64,000 bases of DNA from Hevea brasiliensis (GCF_030052815.1 NC_079493.1:118135132-118199131); one strand, 5' to 3'. Counted from the stretch's first letter, positions 1 through 12,776 are shown. Translations and numbers: made by a program. Notes: generated by a model not told the origin, from the sequence alone.

Positions 1-640
1 ACAATTACATTACATTTATTTAACACAAATGACTCAATACAAATAAAGAAAAGACCAAATCGTCCTAAGTCATGCCGAAAATCGTGAGTCTCCCTATACC
101 TAGGACCTACCCAACCTGCAAAAGGGCTCAAAACACACTTCTATATCCACAATCCATATATCCACAACTCAATCACATCACACAGCCCATCCTGGGCCCA
201 TCAAATCAATCATTCATCACAATATGGAAAAATTTTAATTTAGTCCTTATAATTGATCATTTTTGCAAAAATTGCCCAAACAAGCTCTAAAAATTATAAA
301 ACTTTGCCCCGCGGTCCTTAGCAATATTACTAAGCTATTGCAAAAAGAATCGTAATTTTCTAAGCTACCACGAATATTTTATGAATTTTTAATCATATTT
401 AAGCACTAGAAAATTACGAAAAAGCAAGGTTCGGGTTTACCTTTGCCGATTCCGACTTCGGGAACGCGCTCGGGATGCCTGACAATGGTGGGGTAGCCAA
501 AACCTCGATCCAATTCGGAGACTTTTCCGGTGGTAGTCATGTTCGGAAATTCACAGATCCGGACAACTGTCGAATTTCCGCGAATTGAGGATACCTACAC
601 GAAGCCCAATAATAATATATAAAAAATCAGGGGTGTTACA
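1..640 (+). repeat. 3' part of an LTR (Gypsy-like family), cut by window edge
   Basis: This stretch aligns by eye with 19238-19860 of the solo LTR at 18133-20781. Shared blocks include the CCTATACCTAGGACCTACCC segment, the poly-pyrimidine stretch after it, and the GATTCCGACTT segment near 450. It ends in GGGTGTTACA at 631-640, the same 3' terminus. Unlike the full copy it jumps directly from the 'CACGAAGCCC' block to the terminus, so it lacks the roughly 900-bp GC-rich module. The 5' part lies outside the window, so whether this is a solo LTR or part of a longer element is unknown. Confidence 0.8.
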
Positions 641-2114
641 ATTATAATAAAATGCTATTTAATTAAAATAAATTACCCTTTATTTTACTTAATTAAAAAA
701 AAAAAGAAAATGAGTTATTAAGATGAGTTTTAAAAATTAATAATTATTAGATTAAATTTTATATATAAATACATACATTTACAATACATTTTATACACTT
801 TAATTATTCATATATTTAATTATGTATAAATTCAAGCACATACATAATTATTATTAAAAAAACTCATTTTCATATAAAATTCAACTTAAATTAAATGGAT
901 ACATTCTATAATTGTAATATTAAGTTAATTAGATAGGTTAATCTCAATTTCGCTTGCAAAACGTCAAGTCAGTTAGATAGGTTAATCTCAATTTCGCTTG
1001 CAAAACGTCAAACTCAATTTCGTATGCAAACAATTTAATCTCTTCATTAGCTTAGAAGTTAGAACCTAATTGAGATTGAGATTCAAACTTTCTCTTTAGA
1101 AAAATACTATTTTTTTACCATTTAAAATATTATTTAAAATTTATAAAACTTAGTTGAGCTTTTTTTTTTTTTCTCAAGCTTTTCCTGAAAGTTTAGAGAA
1201 AATTACAATTAAGGTAAAATTCTTTTTACTTTCTGCAGGAATCAGGAGATTAAATATAACTGTAAGAAGAATACTTAACTAATAACTAACTCACTTCTTA
1301 ATTTTCAACCCCTTCAGTCACTACGAGCGTCCCCAATCAGTGCAATGAAATGTGCCTATTTATCTATCCCTTGACTCGAAACGTGAGCAGATTTTAAAAA
1401 GGAATTTAGAGTGTCTGAAGTAGAGCCAAGAAGATCTCTTAATGCCTTTTTTTTTTTCTTCTCATTGAAATTATTTTAAAAAGATTTGCCATGGTAAAAA
1501 AGAAAGAGATAACAAGCACACTTGAAGAGTACAGTACAATAAAGAATTGTATGCTGAGTACAACAAAGAATTGCATGCCGCGTTTAGAAATGGTTAATCG
1601 CCCCCGAAAAAAAATATATTGATTCCCTTCTAACTAGTTGGACCGTATGCGCAATAAAAGGAGATTGGTAATCTTCTTCTTTCACTTTTATGCTTTCTAA
1701 ATCAAGTTTCAAGTAATTGGGAGGGATCCAGAAGTGGGGTAACATAATCAAAAGAAGAAGTCATAAACAGAACTGATTTAGGTTCAGATCCTCTCAAGGG
1801 CTTGTTATTCAGGATTTTTCAGGAAAAAAAAAAAAACAATAGAAAGATGCATGATAGAAGAAAAACTATGAGGTACCGTGCTGTTTCATTATTTGCTGCA
1901 AAAATAAATTTGAGAAAAACCAATTAATTTTTTTTTGCCTTTCTTTGTAAAATGCCATACTAGGCTAGTGCCCTCCATATCCATTGAATTGGGAAACATA
2001 TATGGCAACCTTTACTTGCTTAACAATCACAACCTATGGCAAACTCAACTCAGAATGCAGTTGAAACAAAGCACGTATTTGGTAGACATATCATGTTTCG
2101 GTTTATATCTTTTA
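641..2114. other. Intergenic spacer and 3' flank of the CUE gene
   Basis: AT-rich spacer with no supported gene. At 931-1019 a segment of about 40 bases (AGATAGGTTAATCTCAATTT and following) occurs twice with a 44-base period. The part nearest 2115 is presumably the 3' UTR of the minus-strand CUE gene, but no clear polyadenylation site was assigned. The short reading frames at 1935-2251 are the opposite strand of that gene's last exon. Confidence 0.5.
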
Positions 2115-5100
2115 CTAAAAGACATCAGGATGGAAACGTCCTGGGATGGGGCTGCTTTGCTGGGCCTGTCTCAAATGCATCATCAATGCATAGTTATTCA
2201 CCTGTAAGCAAAACCATCAATGGCAGACTCGTTAGGATGACCAAAAATTGAACTTAATTTTCTTTCCGCATATAATTTAATGCATCTATATCTTTTTTTC
2301 CCCTCTTCCATGCCACTGGTACAGGCTTAACAAACTTGGCAAAGCCATAACAAGAGATGGAGCAGAGAAAGCCAAAAAAAAAAAAAAGGTTTATAAAAGT
2401 TTTGATTCTGACCTCAAGAGTTTTCAACTGTTGTTGATATTGTGATGCCAACTGCTGCAATTCTCGATGTTTATCCTCAAACTCTTTCTGACGTTCATGC
2501 TGGATAGCCACAGCTCTCTTTAGGATGGAGTTCTCTTGCATCAGCACTTCGATATGCTCTTTTAGCATCAAGTTTTCCTGAAATAGAAAAGCAGTACTCA
2601 TATATGCATAGAAAAATATGTTGTCTAATCAGTGTTATCAAGGTGAAAGCTGACAAGGTGGGCCTTAGGCGAGAGGCAAGAGGTGAAGCAAGGGCCTTTT
2701 TAAAGCGAGGCACCATAGTTTAAATTGACGAAATTTTACACACACACACACACACTCTCTTTTAACATAAAAATTCATACTTTTAACTAGTTTAATAGGT
2801 AAAAAAAAAAAAAAACACATTAAAAAGAAAAAAATTATTTGCACTGTGTCTACTTCAATTAATAGGACCTAAACCATTTTAAAATTAAATACCATTAGCA
2901 AATACATAATACTCATTTAATAAAAATCATATCACAATTGACAATACCTATTTATCCTAAACCAAGAGGAGCTAACCATTTTAAAATTAACAATACCTAT
3001 TTATCCTAAACCAAGAGGAGCTAGCCATTTTAAAATTAAATAACCACTTGCAAATACACAATACCCATTTAATAAATATCATATCACAATTGACAACACA
3101 TAATACTCGTTTATCCTAAACCAAGTGGAGCATATCAAACCTCCAATTAATAGGACCTAAACCATTTTAAAATTAAATTAAATAACCATTCGAAATGAGA
3201 CTCACAATATCCATTTAATAACAATCATATCACAATTGACAATAACAAACTGCATATCACAATACAATACTCGTATAAAAACAATGAAAAAATAAATTAA
3301 AAAAAACAAAAGTGTTGCTGCTGTATAATTAAAAATGGCATGACAGCGTATGTGAGAGGAAAGCATAGAAGAAGAGAGGAGAAGAAGAGAAGGAAAAAAA
3401 AAAGTGAAAAAAAAAAAAAAGAAAACGCAGGAAAAGAAGTAAGAGAGGAGAAAAAATGGCATGACTGAATGGGCAGGTGAGAGGGGAGAAGAAGTATTGA
3501 AGAAGAGTAGAGGAAGTATTGAAGAAGAGTAGAGGAGAGGAGGAGAGAAAGGAAGGAATAAATACCTGATATGCTCCAAGTCTGAAGGTAGTGTGAGTTG
3601 AAGTGTTAGTTTAGGGTTTTTTATTTTTATTTTTTATTCTGTTTAAAAAAAAATTTTTTAGAAAAGGGAAAGTTGACACTATTTCGCTCAGGCGTCACCT
3701 TGGCCGCCCCACGCCTCTCGCCTCAGCACTCTCAAGCGCTTGCCTCTTTCAAGTTGACTCATCTCAGCGGGGAGGACTCACCTCGCCTCGCCCTACCTAG
3801 CGCCTTTTTTTGCCTTTGACAACACTATGTCTAATGACACAAATTCAAGATTTTTCCTTCAATTTTACACATTTTTATAATGTGGTACTTGTACAATAAT
3901 TTCATATAACTAAGTCCTCCAACAATAGAACTTGTGAGTTGTGACAATTTAAAGCTTTCAGTCAACTAAATTTTTGTTCAGTTCTAAACTAAATTGTTAA
4001 CAAATTGGCTAAAAGATTAAAAAAGATGCCAAAAATATACACAGAGTCTCCTACTAAGGAGCAAAGAATTCTTAGACAAAGAATGTCTAAACTATACTTC
4101 TAAGGAAAATATCACTTACTAACTTCTAACCATGATTTAATTTGAATTCCGAAAGAATGTTCCCATTATAATATTTGTATTCATTGCAAATAAAAGGCCA
4201 AAAGGCTAATTTAGCCCTCCAACTTCACCGTAAAAGTTAATTAAGATCTCATATTTCAACTTGGCTCAATTATAACCTTATAAAGCCCGAGGTTAACCAA
4301 TTGAGCCCTATTCTCCTTAAATTACAGCACAAATGGTATGTGAAACCAACATAAATTGGTTCAATATGACATCCATTATCTATAACACATCTTAAAGGTG
4401 GAGAAAATAAAGATCCTCAAATTTTAAACATTAACCTTAATTTGGAGATTTTTTTTTTATATATATCTTTAATGCTTGTTTTAGATTATAAAAATTATAT
4501 TAGGCTAACATTCCTACATTTCAACTGCCAACTGTACATTGATTTGAAGAAAATAGAGCTTAATTGCTCAATGTCAAACTCTGTAAGGACCTAATACAGC
4601 CAAATAAAAATATGAGTCTAATTGACTTTAGTGACAAGGTTGGATTATTAATTTGGACTTTTAGCCTGAGTAAAATCAATTAGCAACTGCTGACTTAAAA
4701 GTTCCCTCTTTCCTCCTTCCTCAATACTTCTGCCTCAATCATATTGATAATGACACCATAACCATAAGAAATATTAACCACAAGAAATATTTCAGGCTAA
4801 CCATAAGAAATACAATGGATTGACCTTTAACTTTCTTCAAGAAGATGAAAGAACACTACCATAACACTTCTATTCTACTAGTTATTTTCTAGCACATAGG
4901 TGAGAGTAGACATGTACCTAACTGTAAACGGTTAATGCTGGCTAGTACTTAGCAGGGGAAGGTAATTAACAGAGAAAAAGAACAACTCGTTTAACCATCC
5001 TTTTGATTTGTTGGAAAAAGGAAATGAGACAAACAATTCAATCCATGAAAAAGGTAAGGCCATCCTAAGGTCCCCATAGGCATTTCTCTAAGTTGTTCAC

Positions 5101-6080
5101 ATTAACCAAATGTTGAAGACTAAAGAGGTCAAGAAATGGCAAGTTCACCACAGTTATATTTATAGCTATTATGCAAATAAAGACTATCACCAACCTTAGC
5201 ATTCAAGTAGTGCAGCATCAACGACTGAGCATTATGTCTATAAAAAGAAAGGTCTGTAGCACAAATAGATACCTTCTGTACACTCTGTTCTGTATCTTCA
5301 GCAGCATGCTTACTGATAGACCTCTCCAAAATCTCCAGCACTCTTGAGGCACGGGCTCTGGCATCATCAACACTTGTAGCACTCATCATTTCCCTTACAA
5401 ACAAGTCCACCCACTCTGCACCATTCACAGGAAGGTTGCTTGGCATTGATTTATTGTCAGAAGCAATAGCATCTCCATCATTGGGCAGTGTACCTGGCAA
5501 TTGTGCAAGCAGCTGTGACATTCATTTTTCATTTATTTGACATTAAACAAACTAAACAATAAAGCATGTAGGAGACACTGTAAGCAACAACTCAGCTCCA
5601 ATGATAATGCCATTCAAAGCCAAATGCAGCTCCTATTACAACAATAAACTGTTCAAGAGAATGCATCTTCACAAGCATGCCACACAACTAAAATTGATCA
5701 TGTCCACGACAAGCCAATCCAACTTTTAGAGAGGATAGGAGACAAATAAATCATATATCTAATTGTTTGGTGAAATTATATTCCTTGACCGAGGGAGAGA
5801 TTGCTAGGAGAATAAAATAAACCCAGAATTATATTTGTAAAGCCAGAGAAAAATATACCTACAAGACATGCAAGATACATGCTTTGAATGGAAGATATCA
5901 AAATGTTCAAACTCCATTTTACAATGAACAGGATTAAAAACATGTCATGTGAATAAAACAAAGCCAGAATTTATGAAAATTAAAATGAATTCAGTTCCTA
6001 TCCCTAGTTAGTGGTTACTAACAAATGCAAGTGATGTCAACAAAAATATAACTTCATATTAAACTGCAAACGATTCAAAT

Positions 6081-6128
<48 letters not shown>

Positions 6129-7134
6129 AGAATCTGTATTCATACTGTTGGCACAGTTTTCTATCTACATGTAATGAATTAACATACCTTGCTCCACATT
6201 TATGCTAGCTTCTTCAGCAGAACCTGAATTATGCTCAGCAGATTCTAAACAGTGCTCATTCAGGCTCTTGATGGCAGAGTCCAAATCATTACAAGATTCT
6301 TCCAGTGCCCCCTCAAGAAGCTGCAAGTTTATAATATAACACTATTAGTGATGTCGATATTTTGCCACCAAAAGGTCCCAATTGACTATATATATCTGAA
6401 CAAGACAATAAAGGAGAAGGAAAAATCATGTCAATCATAGTGAAACCAAAAAAAAAAAAAAAAAAGATTAACAAAAATGAATATTAAACATAAGTGAAGA
6501 ATATATGAAATTTGGACATGACGTTTGGACGCAGATGCACTGCATGTGTACCAGTATTTCAATAGATGAGATTGCAACAACAACAACCACTAAAATAGAT
6601 GACATGAAACAGTACCTCACCAATCACTGCCTCCAAAGCCCATAACAGTTAAAGAGTAAACGACTGATTTGAAAAAAATATTTGTGCTATCACTACAAAT
6701 AAATGTGAATTGCAAGATGACATAACAGTACATTACAAAAACTATGTGATCAAATAAAATAAAAGCTTGAGCATATTTGAAGTGGAGTTAAATCTTAAAT
6801 TCCAGAAGGGTTATCCTACCGTCTAAGAAGGACCTAACACTGGATTTCCCTCAAACTCATAAGATATTAGAAAATGGCAGACTTAAACTTGAGTGAAATC
6901 CAACTTAATTTAAAGGGCCAAAACTAATAGATTTCCAATAAAGTTTTTACACACAACTACAACAGAAATCACCATGTCAATTAGAAGCCTAACAATGTAA
7001 CAATACAAGTTATGTCAATAAATTCTCCATCTCTCATCAATATAAACCCACTCTACTCATGAGACTAGATTCCAACATATAAGAAAACAAAACACTGCAT
7101 AGATTATCCACTATACTCACGCTATCGGTTTCTC

Positions 7135-7172
<38 letters not shown>

Positions 7173-7342
7173 AGAGAATCGAGGTGCGGGAAAAGAACTT
7201 TGAGCTGATGGAGAGGCGAGGGAGGAGAGAAGCGAACAGGGGAAGTAGAAGAGGAACTGCAGCGCAGCCTTTTGGGAACGGAAGGCGAGGGAAGGTCCTC
7301 CAGAAAAAAGGATCTCTTGCTTCCGCAAACTACCGCTGACAT
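2115..7342 (-). CDS. CUE-domain ubiquitin system component (At5g32440-like)
   Basis: Five exons on the minus strand: 7172-7342, 6188-6320, 5273-5493, 2413-2577 and 2115-2201, giving 258 residues in continuous frame. The N-terminus begins MSAVVCGSKRSFF. A CUE domain (LFPHLD, then LLEGALEE and LDSAIKSL, residues about 50-85) predicts binding of ubiquitin. A conserved central block (AEWVDLFVREMM, then SVDDARARASRVLEILE) precedes a coiled coil (about residues 177-231), and the protein ends PGRFHPDVF. The family is plant-specific and poorly characterised; a role as ubiquitin receptor or adaptor is inference from the domain. Intron 4 (2578-5272) is enlarged by two transposon relics. The exon 1 donor is unusual: it is the first GT of a CT microsatellite (see findings). 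The gene lies head-to-head with the UTP11 pseudogene. Confidence 0.88.
2630..3827. mobile_element. Nonautonomous hAT-like transposon in CUE intron 4
   Basis: A 1198-bp element flanked by a perfect 8-bp duplication TGTCTAAT (2622-2629 and 3828-3835). Its ends form an imperfect terminal inverted repeat of about 14 bp: CAGTGTTATCAAGG on the left, and TAGTGTTGTCAAAG as the reverse complement of the right end. Both subterminal regions are rich in GCGAGGC/GCCTCGC-type motifs, and the interior holds degenerate tandem repeats (2920-3170, TTTATCCTAAACCAAG units) and purine-rich low-complexity DNA. No transposase is visible. An 8-bp duplication is typical of hAT elements. Confidence 0.85.
4196..4666. 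mobile_element. MITE with long terminal inverted repeats (Mutator-like)
   Basis: Positions about 4196-4306 and the reverse complement of about 4553-4666 resemble each other over roughly 110 bases, starting GGCCAAAAGGCTAATTTA on the left and GGCTAAAAGTCCAAATTA on the right. Both arms also share TCATATTT followed by TTGGCT. Long terminal inverted repeats without coding capacity suit Mutator-like MITEs. The flanking 9-mers (CAAATAAAA, TGAGTAAAA) match at only 6 of 9 positions, so the insertion is old or the ends are slightly off. It lies in intron 4 of the CUE gene. Confidence 0.55.
6085..6129. repeat. GA microsatellite
   Basis: An almost pure GA dinucleotide run, interrupted once by GG, inside intron 2 of the CUE gene. 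Simple repeat; no function inferred. Confidence 0.95.
7137..7170. repeat. GA/CT microsatellite at a 5' splice site
   Basis: A pure GA run on the plus strand, so CT on the coding strand of the CUE gene. It starts immediately at the exon 1 donor (coding strand CTG then GTCTCTCT), so length changes act directly beside the splice site. Confidence 0.95.
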
Positions 7343-8359
7343 TTTCCGGCAAATTCTAGGGTAGGCTGATCGAGTTTGGCTTGTGGATTAGGTCTGTTGG
7401 TTCTGCTTTTGGGTAATGGGGTTTTATTTTTTGTATGCAATGCGTGTATATACATATAGCGCTGATGACGGTGAAGAAGAAGAAAAGCGGTGGCATTTTT
7501 TAAAAGGACAAGATGGGCGCGTGGATGTGTTTTTCTGGTACTTGGGTTTTCCAAATTCCGGGGGCATGAAACGATGACGTTTTTATCCTTGAATAGTAAG
7601 TATACTCAATTCCTTTTAATAAACATCAAAATAATGAATACTCTCTTCTTTAACTAATTTTTACATTATTAAATTTTTAAATATCAAATTCTTAATACTT
7701 AAAAATTTATTTAAAAAATTTATTTTTAATATGCATAATTTTTTTAATACATTGATGTCAGAAATTTTTTTTTTTAAGATCTGCCACTGTCCCAACCCAT
7801 ATTTCTATCCTTATGCGACTTCAAATTTCCTTGTTTCTCTGATCATTTCCTTTTATATTTCATTATCCTAGGCATTTGTATGTCATTTCTATTCCTTCCC
7901 TCATTTGCTGTCTTTGCTGGTAAAGAATGAGTCCTTACAAGATTAGTACTCAACACTGCTACTATCTCTTGGCTGGGTTTAATTAATGAGATCTGGAACT
8001 GAAGATGATAGAGTGAGCTTTGTAGCTCTTGGATCAGGCTTAGCTCAACAACATCTATTTATGTTTCTTTACATACTTTTATGAATCGCTGACGTGAATC
8101 TTTGCAATAAATCTATGGGGAAATGATTGCTCATAGACGTGTGGTGATGTTGTTGTTGGTGAGGTTCCTCATTGGATTACATCTGGAATTTGAAGTGAAA
8201 AAATTTCATAATAGTTTAGTGATATCCATATGAGGAAATTTGATTAAAAAGTAAAATTTGAGCATAAAATTGTACATAAGGAAGAGATGAATTCAAAATC
8301 AAGAAGTTCACTTCAAAAAAAAAGAAAAACTTTTTTCTCAGGTAACTGGAGATTTAGAT
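7343..8359. other. Head-to-head spacer between CUE gene and UTP11 pseudogene
   Basis: About 1 kb between divergent genes. The 7343-7560 part is less AT-rich and probably carries the CUE gene's 5' leader and promoter. From 7560 to 7780 it is AT-rich. No clear TATA or conserved element was assigned, and no coding sequence is supported. Confidence 0.5.
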
Positions 8360-11300
8360 CATTCCCAAGGAGCGATCTCAACCGTGAGTCATTGACAATT
8401 CCTTTCCTCTTTTGCGGTGATTCTCTGGCTACTCTCTCCATATGATACTATTTCTGTTCCCCGTTTTTTTATGATTTCCAATTTGAATGTCATGTCAGGC
8501 ACTCAAGGAAGAAATATGGACTCCTTGAGAAACACAAGAACTATGTCGTACGTGCAAAAGTTTTCCACAAGAAAGAGGAAACTTTAGGGGTAGTGTAGAT
8601 TTGCTCTGTGTAATTTTTTGTTTGTTGCTTGTGATTTGATTTATGTTCATTCTGCATTTGCCTGTTTTGTAGAGGCTCAAGGAGAGGGCTGCTTCCAGGA
8701 ATTCTGATGAATTTTACTTCAAGATGACTAAAACTAGAACTGTCCACGGCGTTCATAGACCAGAGTGACATATTCTCTCACATTTGTTCTCATTTACTTA
8801 CTCTCATTTTGTTCCTTATTATTTTATTTATTTTTTATTCACTTGGTCTTTCCATTTTCTTTTAGGAGCCAAGCAAATAAATACACTCACGAAGAACTAA
8901 TGTTGATGAAGACAAAGGATATTGGGTATGTTCTTCAGAAACTGCCAAGTGAAAAGAAGGTGGGTGATTGATAAAATTGCTGTTTTATATCGGAATTCAG
9001 GATAATTCGGGTTTGGAAGACTTTCTGTTATGTCATAGCAATGATGAAAATTATGTTATTTTATTGCAGAAAATTGAAAAACTGACCGCCACATTGCACT
9101 ATCTTGATAGTCAGCCATCAACAAAGCATATTTACCATGTTGGAGACAGGTTTGACCTTCCTAATCTCTTATTGTTGTCAGAACGTTGTCATATTCTCTA
9201 TTGACCTCACGCAAAAAGAAAGAAAACAAAATGTTTATCAGTTATTTTTAATCATATGACAATTCCTTCTTTGCTGTTTACATGATTGGGCAGCATATCA
9301 TGGGTGTGTTTTAAACTCTTGAACTTTCATGAGGCTCAAAATTTAAAAGTCTAACTTTGTTATTGCGAGCAGAAGAAATTAAAAACATCTTTTTTTTTTT
9401 TTTGGGTGCAATTTACCTTGTACTTGCCATTTTCGATTTTCCTTGCTTAGATAGCTTGTCTCACTTTACTTGGCATTTATCTTTGATATAATATATATGT
9501 GTATATAAACATACTGAGCAGTCACATCTGTGATTTTATGTAATCCTTAATTATCATCTTTTGAGTGAGGTCCACTTTCCATGGAAGGTCACCTCTTCAT
9601 ACATTTGTGACAGTATCGGTTTCTTATGTGTTAATTGAGTGAATCCATGGGCAATGTACATTTCTTATGTGTGTATATGCACATAAGTGCATGTGTTTGC
9701 ATTTCGTGGAATTGGACAAAATATGTGTATTGTTAGTAGGGATGGGGAATTGGTTTCAAACAAAGCTATAGTGCAGAAAAAAGATCCATGTAGCCAACAC
9801 CAACTACTTTGGCATTAAGGTTTAGTTGTTGTTGTATTAGTAAGGATGGGGCTGAATGATTTTTTTATCATGCCTATGTTTGAGACTTTGTTAAAAACTT
9901 CACAAGAAAAATCAGTTATAGAAATGAAAAGGATGGAGTGGATAATGGTATGAGTCAGCAAGCAACTATTGGCTTTATTACAACTTTTTATGTTCTAGAA
10001 GTTCTCTAAACTAGCTCTTTTTTACTCAATGTTGAATATGATTAGACGAGAGAATCCTGCTTGATTAAATTTTGCAATCATTCTCTTGATATATTTTAAT
10101 TGTTTGGTGTAGTAAAATATTTTATTTTCACAATGTACTTCTCCCTTGCTAATTCATTACCGCGGGTTTCTTTTCTTGAATTTTTGTTGTTAGATGACTG
10201 TAATTCTATGTTAGCTTCTTAATTTTGTTCATTTGTGTATCTTGCAGGGAGGTAAAGAGTTGAAGTCATGGTCTTCAGAAAATAAAATTGTGTCTGCTTT
10301 TGGGGATGTCCCTGGTGACATTAAGAGGTAAAAATGACTTGTGTATTGAAATATAAATCCCACTTTCAAAGGAGGACAAAAATGTACAATCTGACTGATC
10401 ACTTCAAGAATTTAATCAATTTGATGCTTGGAGATCGCTCTCCCTCGCATTAGACACACACATCCCTCCTCCTCCTTGCCCCTTTCTTCAAAACCCTCCC
10501 CAACTGGAAGAGAGGTTTTTTTTTTATTAAGGGGGGGATTGATCTCATGTCAAATCAATAGCTTTTGCCAAATTGTTGACACCTCCTCAAGGTTTTAATT
10601 TAAGCTGCTATTAAGGATTGTATTTAGCATGGATTTAGAAAGGAGAATGCAATGGGTTGCATTTCTATAAGATTCACAATGTGTTGAATTAAAAATAATT
10701 TTTATTGAATTTCTCATGTTAAGTTGCATAATTATGCCTGTTTTCAGTTGTGATCTCATTCATGCATGCAAGAAATGAATCAGGGCAGGAGGACATTCAT
10801 TTCTAGCATTCAAGTATTCAACAGATAACTACTGAAGCTTACTTTTATGACAGAATGAGCCAATGGAATGAATTCTTTTGGAAAATATTAGTGAAATAAT
10901 TTTCTTGTTTGTACTTCTTTCAATTGAATATAGGGCATTCTATGGGATGGGACCCAAATAATCCTTGGGATGAAACTAGGAATTGAAGTGTGGGAATATA
11001 AGATGGTGATATTAATAAGAATTCCGGTCTTTCTTTTTTTTTTTCTTCCAACTCAAAACTTTGCTTCCTTAACTCACCTAACCAAGTAGAAATGGTTTGT
11101 TTGCTTGATGAGCTCTTCCTTCAGGATTCACTGACCTTCCCCAACCCAAAACAAGGATGTTTCTTGATTCAAATGGAATGTTTATTGTGTTAATCAGAAA
11201 TCTATGGAATCTTTCCTGCAGTGAGATGGGCCAGTTACATTAATGTCATAATTTCTTATTTTTATGACCAGGAAAACAGCCAGTTTCTACAGAGAGCTAG

Positions 11301-11556
11301 AGCCAGGAAGAACAGAGTAAATCAGCTGGAGAAACTATATGGCATTGCGGAAGGAATTACAGGTATCAATGTTTCAAACTTGTCTTGCTTTAATATGATT
11401 GTTTTGTTTGGTTTGTTTATGCACTGATGTTTGACGTAAAAGATACTTCTTAACGATGATCAGATAAAGGGTCAAAAGCGCAAACTCTGTGAAGATGAGA
11501 ATGTCTGCCCTTCTTCCAAATCAGTGTATAGATGACAATCAGAAAGAAAGCAGTGA
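8360..11556 (+). pseudogene. UTP11: UTP11 (U3 snoRNP-associated protein 11) pseudogene, introns retained
   Basis: Eight exon remnants match the SSU-processome protein UTP11: 8360-8383, 8499-8589 (SRKKYGLLEKHKNYVVRAK), 8673-8764, 8866-8959 (SQANKYTHEELMLMKT), 9070-9149 (KIEKLTATLHYLD), 10248-10327 (SENKIVSAFGDVPGDIKR), 11272-11362 and 11464-11556. Splice sites are mostly intact, so this is a decayed duplicate and not a retrocopy. Damage: no start codon and a shortened first exon; one base missing near 10256; one base missing near 11302, leading to TAA at 11318-11320; about eight bases missing near 11340; and a TGA at 11533-11535 where the family has Trp, close to the C-terminus. A working copy presumably exists elsewhere, since UTP11 is needed for 18S rRNA processing. 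Confidence 0.87.
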
Positions 11557-12776
11557 ATTCTGTCAACTTGTTTATATAAGTCTATTTAGAGTTGTAGTTG
11601 CGAATTTTTCCATGAGAATTGATTCTTTTGAGAGGTAAAAGGAAAAAAATTCTTATGTTGGTTCACTTTGACAATATGAGCTCTGTATCATTGTCAGCTG
11701 AGGGAATTGATGAGCCACTTGATCTGGTAGAATGAAATGACGATAGCATTCAAATGTACCCTCTGCATTTCTAGGTTTTTTACATTTAAACCATTTAAGC
11801 CATTCTTTTGTACAAGAGTTTAACCCAAAATCTTTTAGAGTGAAAAAAGAGAATTCATATAGCCGACCCTTTCTAGATAAAGACTTAATTAAGTTGAGTT
11901 TTGTACAAGAACTCTATCATAATTTTTGACATATGATTGCTAGTATTTTTATTCAACCCTAAATTGGCAGAAGAGATTCAATACATATTTAATTGTGGTT
12001 AAGGAGTTTAAATTTCCAGGTGACCTGTCTCATAATTTGGATTTATTTTTAAGTCTTTGGTGTTCCTTAACAAGCCTATTACCACTTTCAGGCAGTACAC
12101 TACTTTCATCCTCCAAGTGACCATGTTAGAGTAATTATCACACACAGTTATAAGTGTTTATGTAAAAGTTACTAAACTTTAATTTCTTTTATAAATTTAC
12201 GAAGTTTTAATTTGATTTCATAAAAATCATTATACCAGAAATTAAAAATTTTCAACTATTTTAACATTTTCATGTCGGCAAGTTGCGTCATAAAGTGAAC
12301 TAATCAAGTTTCACATCTCATCTTGCTGTTCAATACTAGGTCACCGCCTAGGAATATTGCTTATGAAGAAGTGAATTTTGAAATTTGGCAATTTGATTTA
12401 ACGGAAGGTACATCACAAACTGTACTACGTGCATAAAACTGAAAGCCTAAATGCATCTTCTTGACAGTTATATCAAGGGAGAATTACACCAAAAGAAGAA
12501 GAAGAATAAGAAATAACTATCAGAAAGCAAGTAGGCTTTGTTCAAAGCGGTGGAGAGGAGCACATAATGGGGGGTTTCAGTTTTAACTGTGCACAATTAA
12601 TTCTGTAAACTGGAGAAAGAAAGTGAATTTATCAGGATGAACATTAGTTATAATGGCTGGTGCAATTTATCCAGAAAATTTAAGCGTTGATGTTTACTGG
12701 ATTCAACTAAGCCTTAATCCTAATGGTTTAAGCTTTTTGCATCAAGGAAACATGGAAATATGCCAGATCAATTCGT
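11557..12776. other. Spacer between UTP11 pseudogene and APT
   Basis: AT-rich convergent spacer with no supported coding region. The last few hundred bases before 12777 probably hold the 3' UTR of the minus-strand APT gene. Confidence 0.5.

Noticed and set aside
3202..3579. 125-codon ORF on the minus strand
   Set aside because: Phe/Ser/Leu-rich translation of a purine-rich low-complexity tract inside the hAT-like element; not a transposase.
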